A DNA stretch of 46,658 nucleotides from a virus, in the IMG/VR virus record IMGVR_UViG_3300042479_000609, positions 1-46,658 of that record; one strand, written 5' to 3'. Under the pieces are notes generated by a model. That model was not told the DNA's origin. It did no database searches and saw only the letters and a list, made by a program, of their open reading frames with translations. The translations under genes and the position numbers were made by a program. Of the stretch, positions 38,303 to 46,646 are shown piece by piece. Every line of letters begins with the position of its first letter. Position 1 is the first letter of the stretch.

Positions 38303-39145
38303 TTAATTAAATTTTGCCATTTGTTTATTTGGGTCAAACTCATCAAGCATTCTAACCCACGGGTCTTGTTTGTTTGCCAGTACATTCATAAACCAACTAA
38401 CATCTTCACCTCGAGCATGCATAAACCAAGCAATTCGACTAGCATCTAAAAAGCGTTGACGTCGATGGTCAAAGTGATTAAAGTCTCTAGGATCTTCAGG
38501 CCGACCCTCGTACATAATTCTATTCTGAAAAGTTTCGTCGTTATTATTACCGGTTAGGTCGTGTCGATCGTGTAGTACATCAACGGAAATAGTTTCCATG
38601 ATATTCAATATATAGGCAATCTGACTAATCCATGCGTCGGAAAGTTGATGTGCGCTTAGATAATCAAATAACATTAACCAATCTCTTGGCACAATTGGAA
38701 ATACAGCATAAGGGTGTTCATTGTGTGTGGGCATTCTCAACACACGAAACTTACCGGTGTGCTCTTTTATTCGACTGTCCCAGCCCTGTGTTTGCATGAG
38801 TGCATCGTCGTTCCAGAACATTAACCAACGTGCATTGCTTTTTTTAGCCAGTGCTGTTACATATTCATTCAAGCGAGTGTAGCCAACCGGTTTAAATTCC
38901 AATATTGACGTTGAAATACCTCGACTGTCAAAATCTTTAAAAATATTTTTTGCCGCCCACTCAATAGACTCTGTGTCATCATCATCCATGCCCAGTAAAA
39001 TTTGTATTGATTTTACATCATCGGCGTGGTCAATCAGGCTGTTTAGACTATCGAGCAATGCAGTTGTGCGTCCTCGTGTGGGTAATAATACAGCCACATC
39101 ATATTTTGGCTCTAAAATTAAAGCTGGTATTTCAATTAATTTCAT
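38303..39145 (-). CDS. Glycosyltransferase family 2-like (GT-A) protein, 280 aa
   Basis: VAVLLPTRGRTTALLDSLNS at the N-terminus and MDDDDTESIEW are GT-A features. RWLMFWNDDALMQTQGWDSR has the DxD-like metal site. Acceptor and sugar unknown. It overlaps the QueD gene by 4 nt and is followed by the methyltransferase. Confidence 0.75.
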   Translation of the reverse strand: MKLIEIPALILEPKYDVAVLLPTRGRTTALLDSLNSLIDHADDVKSIQILLGMDDDDTESIEWAAKNIFKDFDSRGISTSILEFKPVGYTRLNEYVTALAKKSNARWLMFWNDDALMQTQGWDSRIKEHTGKFRVLRMPTHNEHPYAVFPIVPRDWLMLFDYLSAHQLSDAWISQIAYILNIMETISVDVLHDRHDLTGNNNDETFQNRIMYEGRPEDPRDFNHFDHRRQRFLDASRIAWFMHARGEDVSWFMNVLANKQDPWVRMLDEFDPNKQMAKFN

Positions 39146-39675
39146 TCAAATAAATCCTCGTTCCATTCTCTATGGCCTTCTCTAAAAGCCATGTTTGCTT
39201 GTGTTTCACGCACTTCCACTCGGTAGCACCATAAACGACTTGCTTCGTACTCTCCCCAAAAGTCAGGAATGTAAACACCGTTCACATACTTGTACAGCAT
39301 GTCTGCAAGTGATTCACATCCAACTCGGGGCAAGATTGTGAGCTTGGCCAGTTTACGACGTTCCATTTCTTTGTAGAATTCTAGTTCCGGATCATCGGCA
39401 CTGACCAAGGTTGTGTGATCAAATTGATCTTCTAAAATCTTTTTAAGTTCTTTGAGACCACCATAGTCAGCGGCCCAGTTGCGGACGTCAAGGTGGTTGG
39501 TACCAAAGTAAAACTTCATACTAAACGAGTAACCATGATTCAAGTTACAATGACTGTCGGCTCTCCACTGTCGGTAGGCACACGGAAATGCATCAATGTA
39601 CTCTTTGGTACTGGTAAACTTGTAGGTCACCGGACGATACTTTTGCTCGACTACTGCGTTAAAATTGTCTGACAT
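39142..39675 (-). CDS. queD: QueD-like 6-carboxytetrahydropterin synthase variant
   Basis: 177 aa of the 6-pyruvoyl-tetrahydropterin synthase family: CAYRQWRADSHCNLNHGYSF (32-51), DVRNWAADYGGLKEL, FDHTTLVSADDPE and a final YRVEVRET. Normal QueD binds zinc with three His (one early, two in HGH). Here the second is HGY and the early His is not evident, so the metal site differs. It should work after FolE (40453-41136). A TATAAT box lies at 39694-39699. The active-site Cys43 is in the usual place. Confidence 0.8.
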   Translation of the reverse strand: MSDNFNAVVEQKYRPVTYKFTSTKEYIDAFPCAYRQWRADSHCNLNHGYSFSMKFYFGTNHLDVRNWAADYGGLKELKKILEDQFDHTTLVSADDPELEFYKEMERRKLAKLTILPRVGCESLADMLYKYVNGVYIPDFWGEYEASRLWCYRVEVRETQANMAFREGHREWNEDLFE

Positions 39676-39693
39676 GCTTTTCTCCTATGTTAA

Positions 39694-39722
39694 ATTATAG
39701 CATAGACAGCAGAATTTGTATA
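39694..39722 (-). promoter_or_regulatory. Probable promoter of the queD operon
   Basis: TATACA (39717-39722), 17 bp, TATAAT (39694-39699), 18 nt before the ATG at 39675, with AGGAG between. The -35 is weak (4 of 6). Confidence 0.55.
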
Positions 39723-39756
39723 GCGGGATGATGCTCTAAAGACCGCTGAAGCTTGA

Positions 39757-40449
39757 CTACTTGGCTTCTACCACAATACGAATATTTCCGTCCATTTGTT
39801 CATTGTGAGTGCTAATGTCAACGTCCACAATCAAATAATTACAATCTATATTTGATAACGCATCACGGATAAACTGATTGTACATTGCACCGTTGGGCTT
39901 TGCTGTGTTAAAAAGTTTAATTAAATCAGTTTCACTTGTAAAGTCAGTGAATCTTTGAAAATTTAATGCCAGATATCCTCGCCCGCCAGGTTTGATCATT
40001 GAAACAAATTGTTGTATTTGATTCTCAAATTTAGTTAATGAACAAAAATGCAAGGCACAAATTGAAAATACTGATTCAAAATATTGTTGATGATTTTTAA
40101 CATATTCATCATCAAATTGATCATCAATGTCTCGATAGTCATCATTGAAATCTACACCAACAATATTAGGTATATATTTTTTAAAAATATTCCAGCCACA
40201 TCCTATATCATATATTGTGTCCGGAGATTTTTCCAACAATGGTTTTAGATAATAAAAAGGTGTTAGAGAAAAATAAGTCTCTCGTAGCCGATCTCCCCAC
40301 ATTTGTCTAGGAGTACTTGCATGTTTTTGATACGGCCAGTGTTTGGTCCAGACTAAATGGTCAAAGTCTTTTTCGAGAGTCCGGTATAAATCTGTATTCA
40401 GAAACTCTTCTTTAAATTTGGATACATTGTATTCGTTTACGTTATTCAT
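39757..40449 (-). CDS. SAM-dependent methyltransferase, 230 aa
   Basis: TIYDIGCGWNIFKKYIPNIVG is a methyltransferase motif I followed by VDFNDDY, and MIKPGGRGYLALNF is the post-motif strand. Target unknown. It starts 3 nt after folE, suggesting cotranscription. Confidence 0.75.
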   Translation of the reverse strand: MNNVNEYNVSKFKEEFLNTDLYRTLEKDFDHLVWTKHWPYQKHASTPRQMWGDRLRETYFSLTPFYYLKPLLEKSPDTIYDIGCGWNIFKKYIPNIVGVDFNDDYRDIDDQFDDEYVKNHQQYFESVFSICALHFCSLTKFENQIQQFVSMIKPGGRGYLALNFQRFTDFTSETDLIKLFNTAKPNGAMYNQFIRDALSNIDCNYLIVDVDISTHNEQMDGNIRIVVEAK

Positions 40450-40452
40450 ATA

Positions 40453-41136
40453 TTAATTTCTTTTACACGCATTAACAATATTCATAAACTCGTTACGAAC
40501 TGATGGATCACTCTTGAATACTCCGCCAAGTTTGCTAGTAACTGTTGACGATCCTGTGTCCTCTACGCCGCGACTCTTTACACAATAGTGTTGAGCATCG
40601 ACTACCACCGCAATATCATCAGTGTCAAGAATGTATTGTAGAGCATGATATACCTGTTCTGTCAGACGCTCTTGAATTTGTGGACGTTTGCTAAAGTATT
40701 CAACAACACGATTGATCTTAGATAAGCCCAAGACTTTTTGTTTGGGAATGTAACCCACAGTTGCTACACCATCAATCACAACAAAGTGATGTTCGCAATT
40801 GCTTTGTACGTTGACATTACGTTCAATAACCATTTCATCGTATTTCATCTTGTTGTCAACTGTAGTACATTTTGGAAACGCTTCATAGTCAAGACCCCAG
40901 AAGATTTCATTAACATACATCTTGGCCACACGCTTTGGTGTATCCATTAGACTATCATCACTAAGGTCTAAACCCAACACTTCCATGATATGTTTAAAGT
41001 CTTTTTCGATTAACTCAATTTTATCTTTACGATCAACTGCATGTTGAAATGTAGGAGTTTCTACACCACACTTGACCAAGTGTTTGTGTACTAGTAGACC
41101 CAATTCAGGGTCGCATTTTGTTTTGTTGTATGACAT
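40453..41136 (-). CDS. folE: GTP cyclohydrolase I (FolE)
   Basis: 227 aa converting GTP to dihydroneopterin triphosphate, the first step to folate and 7-deazaguanine. Zinc ligands Cys114 and His117 lie in QSNCEHHFVVIDG and Cys185 in AQHYCVKSRG; GLSKINRVVEYFSKRPQIQE and the C-terminal TSKLGGVFK are standard. The family match is strong. It has a TTGACT-N17-TAAACT promoter and a hairpin in the leader. Confidence 0.95.
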   Translation of the reverse strand: MSYNKTKCDPELGLLVHKHLVKCGVETPTFQHAVDRKDKIELIEKDFKHIMEVLGLDLSDDSLMDTPKRVAKMYVNEIFWGLDYEAFPKCTTVDNKMKYDEMVIERNVNVQSNCEHHFVVIDGVATVGYIPKQKVLGLSKINRVVEYFSKRPQIQERLTEQVYHALQYILDTDDIAVVVDAQHYCVKSRGVEDTGSSTVTSKLGGVFKSDPSVRNEFMNIVNACKRN

Positions 41137-41175
41137 ATTGATATCCTTCCTTACGCGGATTTTAAATTTTGATAT

Positions 41176-41195
41176 TTGCTACCTTTGTGTAGCAA
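41176..41195. other. Hairpin in the folE leader
   Basis: TTGCTAC/GTAGCAA around a 6-nt loop, between the folE promoter and start codon. No T tract directly after it, so a leader structure or weak terminator of the upstream gene. Confidence 0.4.
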
Positions 41196-41207
41196 GAATA
41201 TTTATTA

Positions 41208-41236
41208 AGTTTAACAGATTTATTTAAAAAAGTCAA
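41208..41236 (-). promoter_or_regulatory. Promoter of folE
   Basis: TTGACT (41231-41236), 17 bp, TAAACT (41208-41213), 72 nt before the ATG at 41136. Confidence 0.65.
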
Positions 41237-41772
41237 ATCCTAAAGCCTGAAATTTGGAGAGTATATTTGTCTTCCATGCCTGCATTACAGCTTAGATGTT
41301 GGATATCACTATCCCACATCCAGCCCTCGCCCTGTTTCCAACCAACACTGGTTTCAAAAGTATTGTCCGGGGAAATGTATTGAATCATTTGCCCAAATTT
41401 GTAATCTTCCAAATAGACATTGGCTCTGACTTTTAGTTCAGTACGTTCAGGAAATCGTTTTTTAATTTGGTAGAATGTATCTTTGTGCAAGGTGGTTATA
41501 CAGCCAGGTTGTTGTCTAATACTTGACATAGTGACAATTTCCATACCTAACTGTTGACCAATTTCTATAAAGTCTATCTGATCCGGAGTCCACCAAAGTT
41601 GATTAATTTTAGTATTTTCATAACAGTAACTTTTTGGCAATCCACCATAGGATGCATAGATGTCAGCCATTTCGGTCACCTGATGTTTGATACAGGTATC
41701 TTCGTGTGTGGTATAGTCGGCATTTAGAAAAATACCAAAATTATAGTCTAGTTTAATTTTTTGTACAAACAT
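41233..41772 (-). CDS. 2OG-Fe(II) oxygenase-like protein, 179 aa
   Basis: A jelly-roll protein with LHKDTF (His96, Asp98), DIQHLSCNAG (His159) and a final SGFRI (Arg178): the HxD...H...R set of Asp/Asn beta-hydroxylase-like 2-oxoglutarate oxygenases. The substrate is unknown; with an aminotransferase and methyltransferases beside it, a small-molecule or sugar tailoring role is possible. It follows the aminotransferase-like gene by 3 nt. Confidence 0.7.
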   Translation of the reverse strand: MFVQKIKLDYNFGIFLNADYTTHEDTCIKHQVTEMADIYASYGGLPKSYCYENTKINQLWWTPDQIDFIEIGQQLGMEIVTMSSIRQQPGCITTLHKDTFYQIKKRFPERTELKVRANVYLEDYKFGQMIQYISPDNTFETSVGWKQGEGWMWDSDIQHLSCNAGMEDKYTLQISGFRI

Positions 41773-41775
41773 TTT

Positions 41776-42372
41776 TTAATCCTCAATGGTTATTTGTCTA
41801 CAGTCTGGATAATCAACATACACGGGTTGCGGCCTATTAACCTTGATTACGTTGAGCAGGTCCAAACCAATTTCTGCTTCTTCTATGGTGGGCTTGTAAT
41901 GATAACCCACCTTGAACACCTGCTGTGATTCCCATGGCTTGATAGCTAAGTCTCTGCCGTCGTAGCGTTGAGCCAGCATGATATTGTAGGCTTCGACATC
42001 ATCCAGCAAGATAGCACCACCACGACCAATGTGAAGTGGTTTGCCATGCCCAAAGCTCAGGCAGGTCAATGTGTCCGGACGATACATATCTTGTTCGAGT
42101 CTACGTGCTGAATCCCAAATGCGTGTGCCTACAAAAGGGTATTCGCCGACCCAGCGTTGCCAGGCATGATCAAGGTACTCGTATTTGATACCTAACTTGT
42201 GCATGGTCATTGGAATACTCAAATAGGTATAAGGAGTAAACTTGCACTCCTTGACTTGATCGTATCGCAAACACAGTTCAATAGCATGCGTACAACAATC
42301 AGTCATGATTGCATATGGCGCACCGGTAAACTCTGCTAGAGCTTGTTCAAATTTTAATATTTTGTCAAACAT
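41776..42372 (-). CDS. Short DegT/DnrJ/EryC1-like aminotransferase, 198 aa
   Basis: From the ATG at 42370-42372, overlapping the upstream stop by 8 nt. FEQALAEFTGAPYAIMTDCC at the start and SFGHGKPLHIGRGGAILLDD in the middle match sugar aminotransferases; the Lys in HGKPL is the expected PLP lysine. Typical members have about 370 residues; this one lacks most of the C-terminal domain, as some phage and minimal homologs do. It would aminate a keto-sugar, but a reduced function is possible. Confidence 0.7.
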   Translation of the reverse strand: MFDKILKFEQALAEFTGAPYAIMTDCCTHAIELCLRYDQVKECKFTPYTYLSIPMTMHKLGIKYEYLDHAWQRWVGEYPFVGTRIWDSARRLEQDMYRPDTLTCLSFGHGKPLHIGRGGAILLDDVEAYNIMLAQRYDGRDLAIKPWESQQVFKVGYHYKPTIEEAEIGLDLLNVIKVNRPQPVYVDYPDCRQITIED

Positions 42373-44245
42373 TGTCAATTTTGTTAATTCTGTTTTTTGA
42401 TACTGATGCTCGTCGACCAAAATATAATTGTTCAAAGAAGTCCTGTTTGTTTTTATGCTTAAATGGATACGAAATTTCAAGTGTGTTTGGAACGTTTAAT
42501 TCGTCAGAGTTGTTGAACACATAATCGTAAATGTTGTATTGATAGTCAACAGTATACGGGTAACTACCTTCATAATGATGTAGATAATCAGATTGCAACA
42601 ACATTACTTCTTTATAAATTTCAGGATCCAACTCGCAAAATTCGTTGTTAATAATTTGATAAATTTCTTCAAGCGTCAAATCAACATTATCAAACAATAT
42701 GTGGATACTGGTCCAAAGCGCACTATGCCCATCCCTGTTTGGAATAATACTTTCGCCACTTTCTAAAAAAGAAACAATAAAATTCTTCATTCTATAGTAT
42801 TCTTGAGTCAGTAAACTAGTACTAGGACCGTTAACAATTTTATTTTCAATTTGAGAATAGAAATCGTAGTAACTGATATTTTTATGTTTTCTTAGGAACC
42901 TACTTAGAATATGCGTGATGCCACTATAGTGATAAGTCATTATAATATAACTAAACAAATAACTCTTAACAAAATCCTCAAGGGGCATGTACTTTGTGGC
43001 TTTGACTACTACTTCTTTTTCCATAATATCATCACCCTCATTAACTAATGCACCAGTTACAAACTTTGGAACAGCAATACTTTCAATCTGGTGCAGAGTC
43101 CGTTGCTCATAGCTGTTGAGTTCTGAGTTTTCTAATAATTGTGCAAGCCAAACATCCAGGCTGTTGTGTTGCCCGGCCTCGAGTATCAGCCCATGATTTT
43201 GTTTCCAAGTTTCATAGGTCTCATAGGGTAGTCCGAGGATCATTTCAGTGTATGCTGGAATACCATTTTTAAAACATTCTTCTAGCATTTCTTTAAGATC
43301 GCTGATTTCCATATTCTTTCTTTTGATAGCATCGAGAACTTGGTCGTTCATGCTTTGCACACTGACAGTAAATCCTCTATTTTTATCATTACTAAAAAAT
43401 ATTTTTGCAATTTCTATAATTTTTTGTTTTGCATTTTTAGCCCATTGGGCAATAACAACATGCGGAAATCCCTTTGTGTTTTGTAATTGATGGATGTGTT
43501 GTGCAAACTTTTTATCTCTTTCATAGAGCATGCCAAAATTTGCATCAGCAATAAACAAATATGCAACACGATTGTTAGCCATCCAAGTAAGCTCGTCTAG
43601 TACCCGATCTTCTGCAAATTTAAGAACCTTGCTGTATGTTAAGCTACCCCAATCACAAAAAGTACATGAATACGGGCATCCACGGTTGGTTTCTAATACT
43701 CCTTGCCAGTAATACTCAGGATTATCCTTGACTATTTTATCAAACACACCCGATGTGTATGGGCTTGGGTACTCTAAGTTGGCCATTCTAGCAAACGTAC
43801 TAACTTTTTTAATTGGTTTATTATGATATAATGATAATAGTATATCTAAAAATGCCGGCTCACCTTCACCATTGACAATTGTATCAACATATGGATGTTT
43901 CTTAAAGAAAGATTTTTCATAGGGTAATTTAGTAACTTGTGGTCCACCAAATACAATAAGACACTTGGGCCATTTTTCTTTAATAGCCTCGGCTAGTTTT
44001 TTACAATATTCGTAATTCCAGACATAACAACTAAATGCTGCCACGGATGGATTATCAAAGTTTTTAATTGTTTCGTCAATTGACATTCTTTTAAAGACCA
44101 ACTCTTTAAGTGCAAAGTTATCTTTAATCACCGGGTTTTGTACAGCAAAACTCCAAAGGCATCCTACAGAATACGGCAACCAATACCCTTCGGTTCCGCC
44201 AAACACATTTCCATGTGCGGGCTGTAGTAAGTAAACATTATGCAT
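42365..44245 (-). CDS. B12-binding radical SAM protein, 626 aa
   Basis: The N-terminal cobalamin-binding-like Rossmann domain (about 1-140, with CLIVFGGPQVTKLP and NGEGEPAF) precedes a radical SAM core with CPYSCTFC (C190, C194, C197). EMILGLPYETYETWK follows. This is the class B methylase architecture (as in methyltransferases of antibiotic and hopanoid pathways). The long C-terminal region is unique. It probably methylates an unreactive carbon of the product made by this cluster (inference). It overlaps the SGNH stop by 8 nt. Confidence 0.85.
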   Translation of the reverse strand: MHNVYLLQPAHGNVFGGTEGYWLPYSVGCLWSFAVQNPVIKDNFALKELVFKRMSIDETIKNFDNPSVAAFSCYVWNYEYCKKLAEAIKEKWPKCLIVFGGPQVTKLPYEKSFFKKHPYVDTIVNGEGEPAFLDILLSLYHNKPIKKVSTFARMANLEYPSPYTSGVFDKIVKDNPEYYWQGVLETNRGCPYSCTFCDWGSLTYSKVLKFAEDRVLDELTWMANNRVAYLFIADANFGMLYERDKKFAQHIHQLQNTKGFPHVVIAQWAKNAKQKIIEIAKIFFSNDKNRGFTVSVQSMNDQVLDAIKRKNMEISDLKEMLEECFKNGIPAYTEMILGLPYETYETWKQNHGLILEAGQHNSLDVWLAQLLENSELNSYEQRTLHQIESIAVPKFVTGALVNEGDDIMEKEVVVKATKYMPLEDFVKSYLFSYIIMTYHYSGITHILSRFLRKHKNISYYDFYSQIENKIVNGPSTSLLTQEYYRMKNFIVSFLESGESIIPNRDGHSALWTSIHILFDNVDLTLEEIYQIINNEFCELDPEIYKEVMLLQSDYLHHYEGSYPYTVDYQYNIYDYVFNNSDELNVPNTLEISYPFKHKNKQDFFEQLYFGRRASVSKNRINKIDNV

Positions 44246-44936
44246 TTTTTGATTTTTTTATATAATTGTAAATATGCTCTGACCACATTTGGTGACCATA
44301 ATCATTAAGGTGACAATCATTTTTACTTATCGCAACATTGTTGTCAACAATGAAATCCAACATATATCCAGCACCAACAAGTTTTAAATCTTGTGTGCTT
44401 TCTTTGCTAAAATAAAACGGAACATAAGTCCCAGGACACCGCAATTTTACACTATCGGTGTAACTTAGAAAATTGCAGGTTTGTTCGTATAACGAATAAT
44501 AATTGTCAAACCAATTATCATAAAAATTGATCCCAGTTGACGTAGGAGTCAATGTTGACCACTTTTTTTGTGTGTTAAGAAAATTGTTATTACTGCGAAA
44601 TAACTGTTTTGTTTTGGTGGTATACACTAAACTTTTTTTAATAGCTTCTGTGTGTACTGGGTTATCATTGTCAATGATAAAGGATTTTCGTGATGGGTGA
44701 CTCCATCCAATTATTACCAAATCGTTGTCTGTAATTCTGTTAAGATTTTCTAAAAACGTATGATAAATGAAAAAATTATCTGCTCCTGCTTGAGCATAAT
44801 TTTCGTACTCTATATTTAGCTTTTTACTAAGAAGATTGGGCCATCCATGTTCGGGTGACCCAATATTGTAAGGCAAGGACATACTTTGTCCAAATACCCA
44901 AAGTTTACTGTTTTCTATTATACCAAAGCCAGGCAT
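44238..44936 (-). CDS. SGNH/GDSL hydrolase-like protein
   Basis: 232 aa; block I is FGQSMSLPYNIG with Ser18, YAQAGADNFF carries the Gly/Asn block and KNDCHLNDYGHQMW the Asp/His block. This layout resembles SGNH acyltransferases or esterases acting on sugars. Fourth SGNH protein of the window, here next to galE and the B12-radical SAM gene. It overlaps the galE stop by 32 nt. Confidence 0.7.
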   Translation of the reverse strand: MPGFGIIENSKLWVFGQSMSLPYNIGSPEHGWPNLLSKKLNIEYENYAQAGADNFFIYHTFLENLNRITDNDLVIIGWSHPSRKSFIIDNDNPVHTEAIKKSLVYTTKTKQLFRSNNNFLNTQKKWSTLTPTSTGINFYDNWFDNYYSLYEQTCNFLSYTDSVKLRCPGTYVPFYFSKESTQDLKLVGAGYMLDFIVDNNVAISKNDCHLNDYGHQMWSEHIYNYIKKSKNA

Positions 44937-45882
44937 GTTTAATTATATCATCTAGTGAAAACTGCTGTTTCCAATTGGTTAAAGAACTAAATTTATCTGC
45001 GCTGGCAGTCAGGATCTCCGGATCACCATCTCTTTGTGGACCTATTTTTACCTGTAGTTTTAATCCTGTAATTTTTTCTGCTGAATTGATAATGTCCTGA
45101 TTACTTGATCCTGTACTGGTTCCAAGATTATAAGTCCCACTAGGAAGTTCTGCATCAATTGCCAATATGTGTGCATGTGCAATGTCCTCAACATGAATGT
45201 AATCTCTAATGCAGGTTTTGTCAGCAGTGGGATAATTGTTACCATTGAGAGTGAATTCTTGACCATCCCGTAAACTCTCTAACACACGAGCAATAATGTG
45301 TGTTGCATTGGGTGCTTGCCCGTGCTGTATTTTACTATCTGCACCGCAGGCATTGAAATATCGGAATGCAACATATTCTAATCCATAAGCTACTTTATAT
45401 CCTTCTAAAATCCATTCCATAGCCCGTTTTGTTTCTCCATATGGACTAATTGGTTCGCAAGGATCAACTTCGTGACAAGGAGTCATAATTGGATTACCAT
45501 AAACACTAGCACTACTACTAAAGATAATTTTGGGACGATATTCTGCTGGAATACTACAAATTCTATCCAGAAATTGTATGTTCTTTGCAATGTTATTATT
45601 CCAGTATTCTTTTGGATTCTTAACACTGGGTCCAACTAGACTAGTTCCTGCACAATGAATGACCGCGGCTGGCCTGGCGGCCTCGATGACATTGATGATT
45701 TCCTCAGATGCAAAATCCCCTCGATGGAATTGATTTGGTACCAACATTAAATGTTTGGGCAACGTATTCTGATCAACTCCAAGAACTATGTACCCTAACC
45801 GCTTTAACGAAATCATTGTTTGTCCACCGATATACCCGGCAGCACCAGTAACTACTACTAATTTATAAGAGTCAACATTCAT
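44905..45882 (-). CDS. galE: UDP-glucose 4-epimerase-like (GalE) protein
   Basis: 325 aa extended SDR. NAD motif GAAGYIG (13-19), SSSASVYG, and catalytic YGETK (Tyr148, Lys152) are all present, and DKTCIRDYIHVEDIAHAHILA is typical of GalE. It interconverts UDP-glucose/galactose or the N-acetyl forms. It overlaps the glycosyltransferase stop by 4 nt, so it feeds sugar to that enzyme or another transferase here. Confidence 0.9.
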   Translation of the reverse strand: MNVDSYKLVVVTGAAGYIGGQTMISLKRLGYIVLGVDQNTLPKHLMLVPNQFHRGDFASEEIINVIEAARPAAVIHCAGTSLVGPSVKNPKEYWNNNIAKNIQFLDRICSIPAEYRPKIIFSSSASVYGNPIMTPCHEVDPCEPISPYGETKRAMEWILEGYKVAYGLEYVAFRYFNACGADSKIQHGQAPNATHIIARVLESLRDGQEFTLNGNNYPTADKTCIRDYIHVEDIAHAHILAIDAELPSGTYNLGTSTGSSNQDIINSAEKITGLKLQVKIGPQRDGDPEILTASADKFSSLTNWKQQFSLDDIIKHAWLWYNRKQ

Positions 45883-46646
45883 TCAACTTTCCTAACTTTA
45901 TATTTTGCGCCAGCCACATGGTCTCGATATCGATTGCCTGCACGATTCCATTGCTCTCCTTTGCCTTGCATGATATCGCAGATTCTATCAATAGTTCCGT
46001 TGTTCCAGTCACTGATGAGACCAATGTTATGATGAGATTTTTCTAATAGATTATTAAGTTTTCTAACTACATCATCCTCACTCCAGGGAATGTACAGACG
46101 GTCTAGGTCGTTAGCAAATGTTTCTGGAAAACTACGATAAGCAGGGTAAAGCACATTAGCGCCAAGTGTGTCAGCTTCTGAAACTGTGTTTGACACCCAG
46201 TCTTGAAGAGCACAATTGAAAAGAACACGAGTGTCATTAAGAAGAGAGTAATACTCATTTTTAGTTAAGTTTTCATGAATCTCAAGTAATCCACTAGCTT
46301 GTAATTTGCGAGCACGTTTTACATAATTATTATTGTTTGACCGCAACGGACCTCCAGAGAAGATAGCAAAGCTAATCTGAGGCTGTTCTTCTTGAACACG
46401 TTCAGCCAGGTCCATAAAGAAACCTGGTTGCTTTTCTTGGTCAAATCTTGCGGCAAACCCTACCCGCATTTTACGATCGGCAAATGGTTTGATATTTGCT
46501 GTGCCACCTATGCGTTCTAACACTTCTTCTTTGCCAAATGCTAAACCGCTAATATTGTAGATAGGTGCAGTCCAATTGGCAATACGCATGTGGGCTACCA
46601 TTTCTTCGTTGGTAGCCAGTACACCTGTAACAAATTCATTGACCAT
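45879..46646 (-). CDS. Glycosyltransferase GT4-like protein, N-terminal domain missing
   Basis: 255 aa matching the C-terminal nucleotide-sugar half of GT-B enzymes: MRVGFAARFDQEKQPGFFMD, then ISFAIFSGGP, and WVSNTVSEADTLGANVLYP with the E-x7-E-like donor site. GT4 enzymes usually have about 350-400 residues with an N-terminal Rossmann domain. Here a TAA lies in frame two codons before the ATG, within an inverted repeat that ends the window, so the missing domain may be an assembly or amplification artefact rather than biology. Confidence 0.7.
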   Translation of the reverse strand: MVNEFVTGVLATNEEMVAHMRIANWTAPIYNISGLAFGKEEVLERIGGTANIKPFADRKMRVGFAARFDQEKQPGFFMDLAERVQEEQPQISFAIFSGGPLRSNNNNYVKRARKLQASGLLEIHENLTKNEYYSLLNDTRVLFNCALQDWVSNTVSEADTLGANVLYPAYRSFPETFANDLDRLYIPWSEDDVVRKLNNLLEKSHHNIGLISDWNNGTIDRICDIMQGKGEQWNRAGNRYRDHVAGAKYKVRKVE

